A DNA stretch of 64,000 bases, taken from NCBI RefSeq assembly GCF_000183725.1, contig NC_014762.1:1860001-1924000 (forward strand). The letters are read 5' to 3'. Position numbers and translations under genes: made by a program. The DNA comes from Sulfuricurvum kujiense DSM 16994 (lineage in GTDB: Bacteria > Campylobacterota > Campylobacteria > Campylobacterales > Sulfurimonadaceae). The notes under the pieces are model-generated. The model did no database searches and was not told where the DNA came from. It worked only from the letters and a program-made list of their open reading frames with translations. Below, piece after piece: positions 18,423 through 27,077 of the stretch (within the stretch, counting starts at the first letter, position 1; each line of letters begins with the position of its first letter).

Positions 18423-19211
18423 CACTTGCTCGAAGATATTTTTAGCCGTCTTCCAGCGATCCCCTTTGGCATTCATCATCACGATAACGCAATCTTTGCC
18501 ATCTTTTTTCGCACGGGCGATCAGACACGGCCCCGCTTTGGCGGTGTATCCCGTTTTTACCCCGACCGCATACTGATAACGGTTGAGAAGACGGTTATGG
18601 GTGTAGGCGTAAAACTTCCGATGTTTATTAAGCGAGTAATAGGTATGTTCGTTCAATCGGCTGATATCGTTGAATTTTTTGTTCTTAATCGCGTATTCCG
18701 TCATTTTAAGAAGATCTTGCGGAGTCGAATAATGTTTTTTGTCATCGTATCCGCACGGATTCATAAAATGGGTGTGGTTCATCCCGATCTTTTTCGCTTT
18801 GGCGTTCATCATCTCGACAAAATGCTCTTCACTCCCTCCGATACTGATTGCAATCGCTTTTGCCGCATCGTTGTCCGATTTGATCATCGCCGCTTTGATC
18901 AAATCCTCCAGAATAATGACATCTCCCCGTCTATATCCCGCGATCGTCGGCTCGACTTTGGTCATCTCCCGCGTGATCGTTACCGGCTGATTCAACTTGC
19001 CGTGTTCAATAGCAAGCAGCGCGGTCATCACTTTTGTCAAACTCGCAGGATGAAGCTCTTTAAACGGCTCTTTGGAATAGAGCATTTGCTTGGACGTCAT
19101 ATCTTTGACAAGAAGCGCTTCGACTTTAAATTTATTCAATTCCGCTTTATCAATCTGTGCCGAAAGGCTAACCGAAAGTCCTAATAAAAGTGCGCTAAAT
19201 CGTTTTATCAT
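18411..19211 (-). CDS. D-alanyl-D-alanine carboxypeptidase (S11)
   Basis: 266 aa with signal peptide (about residues 1-18). All three penicillin-binding motifs are present: SLTK at 57-60 (nucleophile Ser57), SDN at 112-114 and KTG at 219-221. It trims the terminal D-Ala of peptidoglycan stem peptides in the periplasm. It is much shorter than E. coli PBP5 (about 400 aa): the C-terminal beta domain and membrane anchor are missing, so it is probably soluble or differently held. ATG at 19211, divergent from the zinc cluster. Confidence 0.93.
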   Translation of the reverse strand: MIKRFSALLLGLSVSLSAQIDKAELNKFKVEALLVKDMTSKQMLYSKEPFKELHPASLTKVMTALLAIEHGKLNQPVTITREMTKVEPTIAGYRRGDVIILEDLIKAAMIKSDNDAAKAIAISIGGSEEHFVEMMNAKAKKIGMNHTHFMNPCGYDDKKHYSTPQDLLKMTEYAIKNKKFNDISRLNEHTYYSLNKHRKFYAYTHNRLLNRYQYAVGVKTGYTAKAGPCLIARAKKDGKDCVIVMMNAKGDRWKTAKNIFEQVLNS

Positions 19212-19302
19212 ATGTATACCCTTAAAATATGTTTGTAATAATAGTATTCTGAAGCAAAGAGTATGCCACCTATGATAAAATTCGGTTAAAAAAGGGGGAT
19301 AG

Positions 19303-19578
19303 GTGCGACAATTCAGACGTTTTTTTACCGCCTTATTTGTCGTAGCAACTTTGATCGGTGCCCTTCATGAAATCATCCACGATCATCATCATGAGATAGG
19401 AAACGATGTCGAAGAGTCGTGTCCTATCTACCTTCTCACACATACGTCTGTCGTATTGGTAGACAATATTGGGTTGCAAAGCATTTCAGTATCCTATGAA
19501 CCTATTATCCTTCCTCTCAGCGTAGAAATTGCTTCTTCAATAATACATACTAAAAGCCGCTCCCCTCCACACGCCTAA
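19303..19578 (+). CDS. Small His-rich exported protein of the zinc cluster
   Basis: 91 aa from GTG at 19303, with GGGGGA five bases upstream. An N-terminal hydrophobic helix (about residues 7-22) is a signal peptide or anchor, followed directly by HEIIHDHHHEIG, a probable metal-binding stretch, one Cys (ESCPIY) and a C-terminus KSRSPPHA. Small proteins with such a tail and a His/Cys stretch are often found in metal-resistance or uptake operons. It is the first gene of the znu-type cluster. I infer a zinc-binding or sensing role in the periplasm; the family name is uncertain. Confidence 0.75.
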   Translation: MRQFRRFFTALFVVATLIGALHEIIHDHHHEIGNDVEESCPIYLLTHTSVVLVDNIGLQSISVSYEPIILPLSVEIASSIIHTKSRSPPHA

Positions 19579-19628
19579 TCGCAATCACAAACCATACAAC
19601 TATTTTATTTACCGATTAGGATATCTCT

Positions 19629-21035
19629 ATGCAAAAATTATTATTATCAACAATAACTGCCGCATCTCTTTTAGGAAACGATGCTGAACTTCAGAACTTG
19701 AAAACTCAAATGGAACAAATGACGCTAATGATGAAAGCAATGCAGGAAAAAATCAATATTCTTGAGAATGCAAAGCCATCAACGGTTACTACTTCAACGG
19801 AATCCAGCACTTCGGCCTCTTTAGCAAAAAGCGCTCAAAAAGCTGCTTCCAATCTTGATCTCTCACTAATCCTTGATGCCTCTTTTGTAAGCCGATCAAA
19901 AAAAGATGAAGTTACACAGCATTTTGAACTCCCCAGCGTTGCCCACGGCATTATCGGTTCCCACTCCCATGACGGACATGAGCATGCTACCTACAACGCA
20001 GCCAACGGATTTAATCTCAACTATGCCGAAATGGCAATCCATAGCACTGTTGATCCCTACCTCGATGCCGACGCTGTGTTTCACTTCTCTGAAAATAACG
20101 TAGAAATTGAAGAGGCTTACTTCACCAGCCGTAATCTACCCTACAACATACGTGCACGCGGCGGTAAGTTTTTGAGCGAATTCGGTCGTCTAAACAACCA
20201 GCATCACCATACATGGAGCTTTTCGGATATGCCCCTCGTGTATGAAGCGTTTTTAGGAAATCACGGTATCAACGAAATCGGTGCACAGCTGCAATGGGTT
20301 GCGCCGACAAGCAACTATCTAATGTTCGGAATCGAAGCACTGCAAGGGAAAAATGAGGGGATGTTCGGACAAACCGCAATTACTAATCCTTATGATGCTG
20401 AAGAACTCCTAAGCGGTTCGACCCATCAGCCCTCTCTTCTCGTCGCCTATGTCAAAACTTCTGCCGATATCGGCGATACTACCATTCTTGCAGGTGCGAG
20501 CATTGCCGATGGAAAAAGCCGAATCAATCATTTCAGCGATGAAGAACCTCACGCCTTTGCGGGAGATAGCACCCTTTATGGAATCGATCTGACTCTCAAA
20601 CACTATTTTGACAGCTATAGTTCACTCACTTGGCAAAGCGAATGGCTGTATCGTGATATGGAAGGGACACAGTTTTCCGACCCTGACGGTGATTTAACTA
20701 CCGATGATATGCTAACTCCGCGTATGCATAAAAAACAAGCAGGATACTATACTCAGTTCGTTTATGCCCCCGATCAAAACTGGAAAGTGGGGACGCGCTA
20801 TGACTCTATATACCAAAACGATGTGATCAAAAACGGTATTAACCAAAAGCAACCGGAAAATATGGATCAGTATTCGGCTATGATCGAATACAGTACCAGC
20901 GAATTTGCCCGCTACCGTCTTCAGTATACCCATTCAAATGCCCTATTCAATGAAGATGGCTTACGTCAAAACCTCGACTCGCTGATTTTCTCAGTCAATA
21001 TCGCCCTCGGTACCCACGCAGCCCATGCGTTCTAA
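19629..21035 (+). CDS. Putative zinc-linked outer-membrane beta-barrel protein
   Basis: 468 aa. A short signal-like N-terminus is followed by a coiled coil (about residues 20-47, typical of trimeric or porin-like proteins), a Ser/Thr linker, and then long alternating beta strands ending in an aromatic-rich C-terminus, as in outer-membrane barrels. A His-rich loop GSHSHDGHEHATYN sits near residues 114-127. It is 50 bases after the His-rich small gene and 9 bases before znuA. A role as a zinc channel or receptor is inferred from these neighbours; the exact family was not recognised. Confidence 0.8.
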   Translation: MQKLLLSTITAASLLGNDAELQNLKTQMEQMTLMMKAMQEKINILENAKPSTVTTSTESSTSASLAKSAQKAASNLDLSLILDASFVSRSKKDEVTQHFELPSVAHGIIGSHSHDGHEHATYNAANGFNLNYAEMAIHSTVDPYLDADAVFHFSENNVEIEEAYFTSRNLPYNIRARGGKFLSEFGRLNNQHHHTWSFSDMPLVYEAFLGNHGINEIGAQLQWVAPTSNYLMFGIEALQGKNEGMFGQTAITNPYDAEELLSGSTHQPSLLVAYVKTSADIGDTTILAGASIADGKSRINHFSDEEPHAFAGDSTLYGIDLTLKHYFDSYSSLTWQSEWLYRDMEGTQFSDPDGDLTTDDMLTPRMHKKQAGYYTQFVYAPDQNWKVGTRYDSIYQNDVIKNGINQKQPENMDQYSAMIEYSTSEFARYRLQYTHSNALFNEDGLRQNLDSLIFSVNIALGTHAAHAF

Positions 21036-21044
21036 GGAAATACA

Positions 21045-21917
21045 ATGCGTATAATCTTTCTATTTTTGGCACTCTTAGTGAATGTCAACGCCAAACTTAC
21101 CGTTGCGGTAAGTTACCCCTATATCGCCTCCTTAACCCAGAGTATCGGAGGGGATAATGTTCGGGTGGAGACACTTGCGCAGGGAAACTGGGATCCCCAC
21201 TTTGTCATCCCGAGACCCTCTTTGATTACAAAAGTACGCGATGCCGATCTACTCATTACCAACGGCGCCGATTTGGAAATCGGGTGGCTCCCTCCGCTCC
21301 TGAATCGCGCGGCAAATGAACGGCTGAACCAAAAATCAAACCTCCTTGAACTCTCAAAAAAAGTGACCCTCATTGACGTTCCTTCCGATATCAGCCGTGC
21401 CGGAGGAGATGTCCATAGTGAGGGGAACCCACATTTTCATCTCGATCCGCGCAATATTCCCCTCCTTGCCGATGCGGTTACCATTTTTTTAAGCCAAAAA
21501 GATCCATCTCATGCAACTCAATATCGCCAAAATCTGACTCTTTTTAAACAACAATGGAGCATCCATCTCAAACGCTGGGAGAACCAAATGGCAGCACTTC
21601 GCGGAGAGGAGATCATACAATACCATCCTGTATTCAATTATTTTCTCCGTACCTACGGTCTGAAAACCATCGGAACTATCGAACCGCTCGCAGGTATCCC
21701 CCCATCATCGGCACATACGATGAAACTTATCACATTAATGAAAGAGAAAAAACCGTATATGATTATGCACGATGTATATCATCCGACCAAAACCGGAGAG
21801 TTTATCGCCGATAAAAGCGGAGTAAAACTCGTTCTCCTTCCCCACGATGTAGGGGCAACTTCACGTGCCGATAATCTGGTGAGTTTGTTTGACACCTTGA
21901 TACAGGCTATGAGATGA
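21045..21917 (+). CDS. znuA: Zinc ABC transporter substrate-binding protein
   Basis: 290 aa periplasmic cluster-9 (ZnuA/TroA) binding protein with signal peptide (about 1-17). Metal ligands are expected at the His of WDPHFVIP (near 50), of NPHFHLDP (near 131) and of QYHPVFNY (near 193), all present. It lacks the long His-rich loop of E. coli ZnuA. Its last codons overlap the permease gene by 4 bases (ATGA). Zinc rather than manganese is inferred from the three histidines and the His-rich neighbours. Confidence 0.92.
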   Translation: MRIIFLFLALLVNVNAKLTVAVSYPYIASLTQSIGGDNVRVETLAQGNWDPHFVIPRPSLITKVRDADLLITNGADLEIGWLPPLLNRAANERLNQKSNLLELSKKVTLIDVPSDISRAGGDVHSEGNPHFHLDPRNIPLLADAVTIFLSQKDPSHATQYRQNLTLFKQQWSIHLKRWENQMAALRGEEIIQYHPVFNYFLRTYGLKTIGTIEPLAGIPPSSAHTMKLITLMKEKKPYMIMHDVYHPTKTGEFIADKSGVKLVLLPHDVGATSRADNLVSLFDTLIQAMR

Positions 21918-22669
21918 TTGATCTCTTTTGGATACCGATAACACTCATTATCGCCCTTGTGGCAATTCATGCATGGTTTGGAAAAGGGATTTTAGAGAGG
22001 GGGATTATCTTTACTGATCTCTCTATCGCCCAAATGGCGGCACTGGGATCAGCGGTGAGTTTGGGATACGCTCATGGAGAGTACCAAACACTCCTCACTT
22101 TGTCGTTTGCACTGGGAACAGGGCTTCTTATCGCGTGGGCAACAACACGGCGTCTGCAGTTGGAAGCATTTATCGGACTTATCTATGTACTGGGCGCCAG
22201 CGGGATATTAATGGTTCTCTCCCACAGTGCCGAAGGGATGGAGCATTTCAAATCGCTCCTAGCCAACGATATTCTTTTTACTACCGAAACACAGCTTTAC
22301 CAATCGCTGCTGCTGTATGGAGCTATTGCTTTGGTGATCCGATTTCTCTACCCGTATACCGACGGATTCGCCCGTGAGGTTCTTTTCTTTACTTTTCTCG
22401 CCCTCACGGTCACCTCATCGGTTCAGCTTGCAGGAGTATTGGTCGTTTTTGTCCTCCTCATTGCTCCGGTTCTTGCCGCTTCAATACAGCAGCGATTCGA
22501 TTCTTATCCGTTTGCTTTATTTTTCGGATGGAGCTTTTCGATTTTTTCCCTTTTTTTAGCTTTTTACACCGACCTCCCCACGGGATATACGATTGTCTTT
22601 ACAGGTGCTCTTGCTACTCTTGTTGCAATAATCACATTGTCGCCTAAAAAAGATCTGAATTTGTTATAA
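21914..22669 (+). CDS. znuB: Zinc ABC transporter permease
   Basis: 251 aa, ABC-3 family permease with about seven to eight membrane helices. The signature region near ERGIIFTDLSIAQMAALGSAV (residues 29-49) couples to the ATPase in this family. It overlaps znuA by 4 bases. No znuC ATPase gene is present in the cluster: the next ATPase, at 23791, belongs by sequence and context to the lipid transporter. The partner ATPase must be elsewhere, or the system is unusual. A TATAAT at 22665-22670 overlaps the stop codon. Confidence 0.92.
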   Translation: MIDLFWIPITLIIALVAIHAWFGKGILERGIIFTDLSIAQMAALGSAVSLGYAHGEYQTLLTLSFALGTGLLIAWATTRRLQLEAFIGLIYVLGASGILMVLSHSAEGMEHFKSLLANDILFTTETQLYQSLLLYGAIALVIRFLYPYTDGFAREVLFFTFLALTVTSSVQLAGVLVVFVLLIAPVLAASIQQRFDSYPFALFFGWSFSIFSLFLAFYTDLPTGYTIVFTGALATLVAIITLSPKKDLNLL

Positions 22670-22670
22670 T
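22665..22670 (+). promoter_or_regulatory. -10 box at the znuB/mlaE junction
   Basis: TATAAT ends two bases before the first and five bases before the second of two adjacent ATG codons of mlaE (22673 and 22676). No ribosome site precedes them. This could let the lipid-transport genes be expressed apart from the zinc genes, with a leaderless mRNA starting at the second ATG. Confidence 0.5.
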
Positions 22671-22672
22671 AA

Positions 22673-23794
22673 ATGATGCAAAGTATAACACCCGCATCTC
22701 TTACCGTTACCCAAAAAGATGCACATATGCAAATACTGTGCAGCGGTTCATGGACGATTGAACATCTCTCCGATGCGGCTCGTGAGCTTGAAGCCCTTAT
22801 TCCCCTCTCTCTTGTCACATGGGATATGAGCGGGATCACCGAAATCGATTCTTCCGGTATAGCACTATGGCAGCTTACTAACCGAACTTTTGAAGAGCGG
22901 GGGCATACGTGCGAGACCGTCAATGAGAGAGAAGATCTTTCCCGTCTTTTTCGCCTCCTTTATTCCAAACCTTTTCGTGATGTTCCCATCCCAGCCGTCC
23001 CTTCAAGCCTCTACCGATTGGGAAAAGAGACGTATGAAATATTTCGGGGCATCGGTACCTTCTTAGCCTTTTTAGGAGAGGCGTTTATTTTGTTTTTTTA
23101 TACGCTGCGCCATCCCCGTCTTATCCGGTACCGCTCCATCGGCGTTCACATTTTGGAGACCGGGGCACGCGCTCTGCCTATTATCGCCCTAAGCGCGTTT
23201 TTGATCGGGGTCGTTGTAGCCTATCAAAGCGTCGTTCAGCTTCAAAAATTCGGAGCCGATATCTTTATCGTCGATATGATCGGTATCTCGCTTACCCGTG
23301 AGCTTGCCCCCCTCATTACCGCTATCGTCGTCGCCGGACGGAGCGGCTCGGCATTCACCGCCCAAATCGGAACAATGAAGATGACCCAAGAGATCGATGC
23401 GATGAGAACCATGGGATTTGATCCGTTTACGTTTCTAGTGTGGCCGAGGGTCATCGCGCTGATGATCATTATGCCGTTGCTGATTTTCTTCGCCGATATG
23501 GTAGGGATTTTCGGGGGGATGGTGATTGCGCAGGTCCACTCCCATCTAAGTTTCTCCGAGTTTATTCACCGGCTTCAGGGGGCGCTTGCACTCAAACACT
23601 ACCTTATCGGACTGATCAAGGGACCGTTTTTTGCATTTTTGATCGCTTTTGTGAGTACCTATCGCGGATTTCAGGTATCCATGAATACCGAAAGTATCGG
23701 TCAGTACACCACCAAAAGTGTCGTCAATGCCATCTTTCTCGTTATTGCCTGCGATGCGATCTTTTCGGTTTTGCTGACGGAGCTTAGACTATGA
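22673..23794 (+). CDS. mlaE: MlaE-type lipid transport permease with N-terminal STAS domain
   Basis: 373 aa. Residues about 8-100 are a STAS domain (WDMSGITEIDSSGIALWQL is the MlaB-like core), and residues about 130-373 are the MlaE permease with five to six membrane helices and LALREL-type conserved segments (ISLTRELAPLITAIVVAGRSGSAF). E. coli has MlaB and MlaE as separate proteins; here they are fused. The complex moves phospholipid between inner and outer membranes. Overlaps mlaF by 4 bases. The start may be the second ATG (22676). Confidence 0.92.
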   Translation: MMQSITPASLTVTQKDAHMQILCSGSWTIEHLSDAARELEALIPLSLVTWDMSGITEIDSSGIALWQLTNRTFEERGHTCETVNEREDLSRLFRLLYSKPFRDVPIPAVPSSLYRLGKETYEIFRGIGTFLAFLGEAFILFFYTLRHPRLIRYRSIGVHILETGARALPIIALSAFLIGVVVAYQSVVQLQKFGADIFIVDMIGISLTRELAPLITAIVVAGRSGSAFTAQIGTMKMTQEIDAMRTMGFDPFTFLVWPRVIALMIIMPLLIFFADMVGIFGGMVIAQVHSHLSFSEFIHRLQGALALKHYLIGLIKGPFFAFLIAFVSTYRGFQVSMNTESIGQYTTKSVVNAIFLVIACDAIFSVLLTELRL

Positions 23795-24546
23795 ACACTC
23801 CGATAATAGAAGTCCGTGATGTCGTCACCGTACTGGGCGGGAACCTGATCCATGACCATGTCAGCTGTATCGTACGTCAGAATGAAATTTACGCCCTTTT
23901 GGGGGGAAGCGGCTCGGGAAAATCGACGCTGATGAGGGAAATGATTCTGCTGGAACATCCGAAAAGCGGTACCATACGCCTCCTGGGACATGACCTCTCA
24001 ACCCTATCACCGCTTGAAGCGATGCAGCTGCGCCGCTCATGGGGAGTGCTGTTCCAATCGGGTGCGTTGTATTCTTCGCTCACCGTAGGGGAAAATATTG
24101 CCCTGCTCTATAATGAATATACCGATCTCACCCCGAAGCTGATAGAGGAGCTGATTCATTTAAAAATCAATCTCGTCGGTCTCCCTCCCCATGCAAAACA
24201 CCTTTACCCCTCACAGCTCAGCGGCGGTATGGTTAAACGCGCGGCCCTTGCCCGAGCGGTTGCCCTTGATCCGAAACTCCTCTTTTTGGATGAACCGACA
24301 TCGGGTCTCGATCCGCTCAGTTCACGCCAATTTGATGAGCTCATTTTACAATTGCGGGAACTTTTAGGGCTTACCATCGTCATGGTAACCCATGATTTGG
24401 ATACAATTCATCATATTGTGGATCGTTTCACGTTACTGGGTGACAAAAAAGCGATTGCGGAGGGGAGTCTCGAAGAGGTTCTTGCCGTTGATCATCCGAT
24501 TGTCGATTATTTTTTTCAAAAGGGTCAGCATGGAATCGCGCGTTAA
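23791..24546 (+). CDS. mlaF: MlaF-type ABC transporter ATPase
   Basis: 251 aa ATPase of the Mla/MCE lipid transporter. Walker A GGSGSGKST begins near residue 37, the signature LSGGMVKRAALARA is near 145-158, and Walker B LLFLDEPTSGLDP near 166-178; the H-loop His is in MVTHDLDT. MVKR after the signature is typical for MlaF-type proteins. Overlaps mlaE by 4 bases and mlaD by 17. It should pair with the STAS-MlaE permease rather than with ZnuB. Confidence 0.94.
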   Translation: MNTPIIEVRDVVTVLGGNLIHDHVSCIVRQNEIYALLGGSGSGKSTLMREMILLEHPKSGTIRLLGHDLSTLSPLEAMQLRRSWGVLFQSGALYSSLTVGENIALLYNEYTDLTPKLIEELIHLKINLVGLPPHAKHLYPSQLSGGMVKRAALARAVALDPKLLFLDEPTSGLDPLSSRQFDELILQLRELLGLTIVMVTHDLDTIHHIVDRFTLLGDKKAIAEGSLEEVLAVDHPIVDYFFQKGQHGIAR

Positions 24547-25498
24547 TTACACCGCCATCGGCGTCTTTGTCATCCTCTTTACCGTAGCGGTGGTCGCTTT
24601 TGGTTTTTGGCTGGGCAAATACAGCCAAGACGAGCGCCTATACCGCCGCTATAAAGTCTATATGACCGAATCGGTCTCGGGGCTTTCCCCGGAAGCGGCT
24701 GTCAAATTTCAAGGGGTCGATGTCGGTAAAGTCGAATCAATTCAAATCAATCCCCATAACAGCGAAGAGGTCGAATTAACCCTGAAAATCAAAAAAGAGA
24801 CTCCGATAAAAACCGATTCGAATGCCATGCTCAAATTTTACGGCATCACAGGGTTGGCATTTATCGAAATTGCCGGCGGTTCGCGACACGCTCCCCTCCT
24901 TTCCGACGGGAAAGATACCGTCCTCACCATACCTTCCAGCCCCTCTTTAATCACACGTCTGGATGAATCTCTTAGCAACGTTGCTGCCAAACTCTCCCTT
25001 ACCCTCGATCGTGCCAATAAAATTTTCAGCGATAAAAATATTGATAATGTCGCCCAATCATTGGAAAATTTACGCTCTTTAACCGCTCAGATCGACGGCT
25101 ATCAAATTCAAATCAAGTCCCTGCTGGCACAAAGTATCGCTCTAGAGCACAATGCATCCAAATCCTTTGTCGCTATGGGTGAAGCAGCCGGAAGCGTCAA
25201 AACCGCTTCGGGCAACTTCAATACCCTGATCCAGACCAAAATGGCGAGTACCCTGGAGTCGCTTGATGCAACCTCTAAAGAGAGTCATAAACTGATCCAA
25301 AAACTCGAAGCCTCCCTCGATCACGGTGACTACGATATGCGCGCCATTGCCGCTCCCGCAAGCGGCGAACTCACTACCCTTTTGGAACAGACCCGTACGC
25401 TCAGCAATGAGATGGAGACGACTCTGCGCTCTTTGCGTGAAAACCCCTCTGATTTGTTGTTTAAAAAATCCACCCCTAAACCGGGCCCGGGAGAATAA
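24530..25498 (+). CDS. mlaD: MlaD-type MCE domain protein
   Basis: 322 aa from the ATG at 24530 (MESRVNYTAIGVFVIL); a longer frame upstream is only mlaF overlap. One N-terminal membrane helix (about 8-28), an MCE domain (about 40-120, with VKFQGVDVGKVESIQI) and a long helical tail (about 150-300) longer than E. coli MlaD, which may form a needle-like extension as in PqiB/YebT relatives. It would bind lipids in the periplasm between permease and outer membrane. Confidence 0.92.
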   Translation: MESRVNYTAIGVFVILFTVAVVAFGFWLGKYSQDERLYRRYKVYMTESVSGLSPEAAVKFQGVDVGKVESIQINPHNSEEVELTLKIKKETPIKTDSNAMLKFYGITGLAFIEIAGGSRHAPLLSDGKDTVLTIPSSPSLITRLDESLSNVAAKLSLTLDRANKIFSDKNIDNVAQSLENLRSLTAQIDGYQIQIKSLLAQSIALEHNASKSFVAMGEAAGSVKTASGNFNTLIQTKMASTLESLDATSKESHKLIQKLEASLDHGDYDMRAIAAPASGELTTLLEQTRTLSNEMETTLRSLRENPSDLLFKKSTPKPGPGE

Positions 25499-25500
25499 CT

Positions 25501-26100
25501 ATGCGCCGATACCCTCTCTATTTCTTTTTTATCTTTATTCTGTTCGGATGTTCGGCTTCGACACCGACAATCAATGAATACACCCTCTTCTCTTCCCAAA
25601 TCAGCCAACCCAAAAGTCCCCCCATCTCCTCCAAAACCCTCTCCGTCACTTTAAGTAAATCGATCGGATCACTTTTGGGCAAAAATATTATCTACCTCTA
25701 TGAAAACGGCCAAACCGGCCCTTATTTATACAGCCGCTGGAGTGACACCCCCGCCGCATTGATACAACGCTCACTCCTCGCATCCCTCAATGAAAAAGCT
25801 CTATTCGCTTCGCTTTCATCCGCGACTTCCCTGGCACAGACCGATTGGATGCTGGAATCGAATTTGGATGCTTTTTATCATCGATTTTATGACGATAAAA
25901 GCGAAGGGTACATCGACATCACCTATCGGCTCGTCGATACCCGTACCAAGCAGCTGCTGGCATCCAAACGTTTTACTGTCTTCTCGCCCGCTGCGAGCAT
26001 GGATGCAAAAGGGGGCGTAGAAGCACTGAAAATTGCGACCGGGGAGCTTAACCGCCAATGCATCGATTGGCTAACCAAACTTTTAAAGGAGAAAAAATGA
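25501..26100 (+). CDS. ABC-type transport auxiliary lipoprotein (PqiC-like)
   Basis: 199 aa with a lipoprotein signal: hydrophobic stretch then the lipobox LFGC at about residues 14-17 (MRRYPLYFFFIFILFGC). The rest fits the PqiC/ABC_trans_aux family, in which a lipoprotein joins an MCE transporter to the outer membrane. Two bases after mlaD; overlaps pfkA by 4 bases. No mlaC or mlaA homologue is nearby, so this lipoprotein may serve as the outer-membrane end. Confidence 0.82.
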   Translation: MRRYPLYFFFIFILFGCSASTPTINEYTLFSSQISQPKSPPISSKTLSVTLSKSIGSLLGKNIIYLYENGQTGPYLYSRWSDTPAALIQRSLLASLNEKALFASLSSATSLAQTDWMLESNLDAFYHRFYDDKSEGYIDITYRLVDTRTKQLLASKRFTVFSPAASMDAKGGVEALKIATGELNRQCIDWLTKLLKEKK

Positions 26101-27077
26101 ATCAAAAAATAGCTATTCTCTGCTCCGGCGGAGATGTTTCGGGGATGAATCCCGCATTGAAACGTTTTGTCGAATACGCCTATGCCCGTAATCTCCAACC
26201 CTATTTTGTCCGAAACGGCTACGAGGGGCTTATCGACAATCATATTGTCCCCGCAGACTATCATGATGTCGCCGGAATCATTACCCGAGGAGGGACTAAG
26301 ATCGGTTCGGCCCGCTCATTACGGTTTAAAGAGGCTTCCTATCGTGCGGTTGCCGCAGAAAATCTCAGGTCTCACGGCATTGACAGACTGATCGTACTAG
26401 GAGGAGACGGGAGCTTTCGCGGAATGGAACGCTTCTATCACGAGACCGGGATAGCATTTTGCGGAATTCCCTCAACCATTGACAATGATATCAACGGTAC
26501 CGATTATTGTCTGGGGGTCGATACGGCGTTGGGAGTCATCAAAGATGCGATTGACCAGATCCGTGACACCGCATCCTCGTTTCACCGGGCATTCGTCATC
26601 GAGACGATGGGGCGCGACTGCGGCTATCTTACTTTGATTTCCGCCATTACTTCAGGAGCGGAGCTATGTCTGATCCCCGAACTTCCGGTCGATATCGATG
26701 ACTTCAAAGGGTGTTTTCAATCCCAGATCGCCAAAGGACGCGACTATTTCATTGCTGTCGTATCCGAAGCGCTTGATAGCAAAAAAGTGGCGGAGTGGTT
26801 CGAAAAAGAGTTGGGATTTGAATCGCGTGTTTCGGTACTGGGACATATTCAGCGCGGCGGAAACCCGAGCGTATATGACCGGCTAATGGCCTTTAAATTC
26901 GTTACCTACGCGATCGATGCACTATTGGAAGGGAAAAACCATTCCATTATCTGCTACAACAAAAGCCATTTCAATTTTAAAACAATTGACGAAGTCGCAT
27001 TGCACCCTTACCGCCTAGATGAAGAACTCCTTAATCTGGCACGCGAACAATTTCTTCCAACGCGCTGTCAAATGTAG
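26097..27077 (+). CDS. pfkA: 6-phosphofructokinase (ATP-type)
   Basis: 326 aa from ATG at 26097, four-base overlap with the lipoprotein gene. Motifs: CSGGDVSGMN at 8-17, GGDGSFRGM near 99-107, PSTIDNDINGTD near 124-135 (catalytic Asp), GRDCGY near 170 and HIQRGG near 250. The Gly after GGD favours ATP over pyrophosphate as donor. Many Campylobacter lack this enzyme, so its presence indicates a working upper glycolysis or glycogen use. Placement at the end of a lipid-transport operon is odd. The 3' end overlaps the next convergent gene by 47 bases. Confidence 0.93.
   Translation: MNQKIAILCSGGDVSGMNPALKRFVEYAYARNLQPYFVRNGYEGLIDNHIVPADYHDVAGIITRGGTKIGSARSLRFKEASYRAVAAENLRSHGIDRLIVLGGDGSFRGMERFYHETGIAFCGIPSTIDNDINGTDYCLGVDTALGVIKDAIDQIRDTASSFHRAFVIETMGRDCGYLTLISAITSGAELCLIPELPVDIDDFKGCFQSQIAKGRDYFIAVVSEALDSKKVAEWFEKELGFESRVSVLGHIQRGGNPSVYDRLMAFKFVTYAIDALLEGKNHSIICYNKSHFNFKTIDEVALHPYRLDEELLNLAREQFLPTRCQM

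Noticed and set aside
23791-24546. Reading this ATPase as the missing ZnuC
   Set aside because: Its signature region and tight overlap with mlaE and mlaD fit MlaF; metal-transport ATPases differ in these motifs and would be expected next to znuB.
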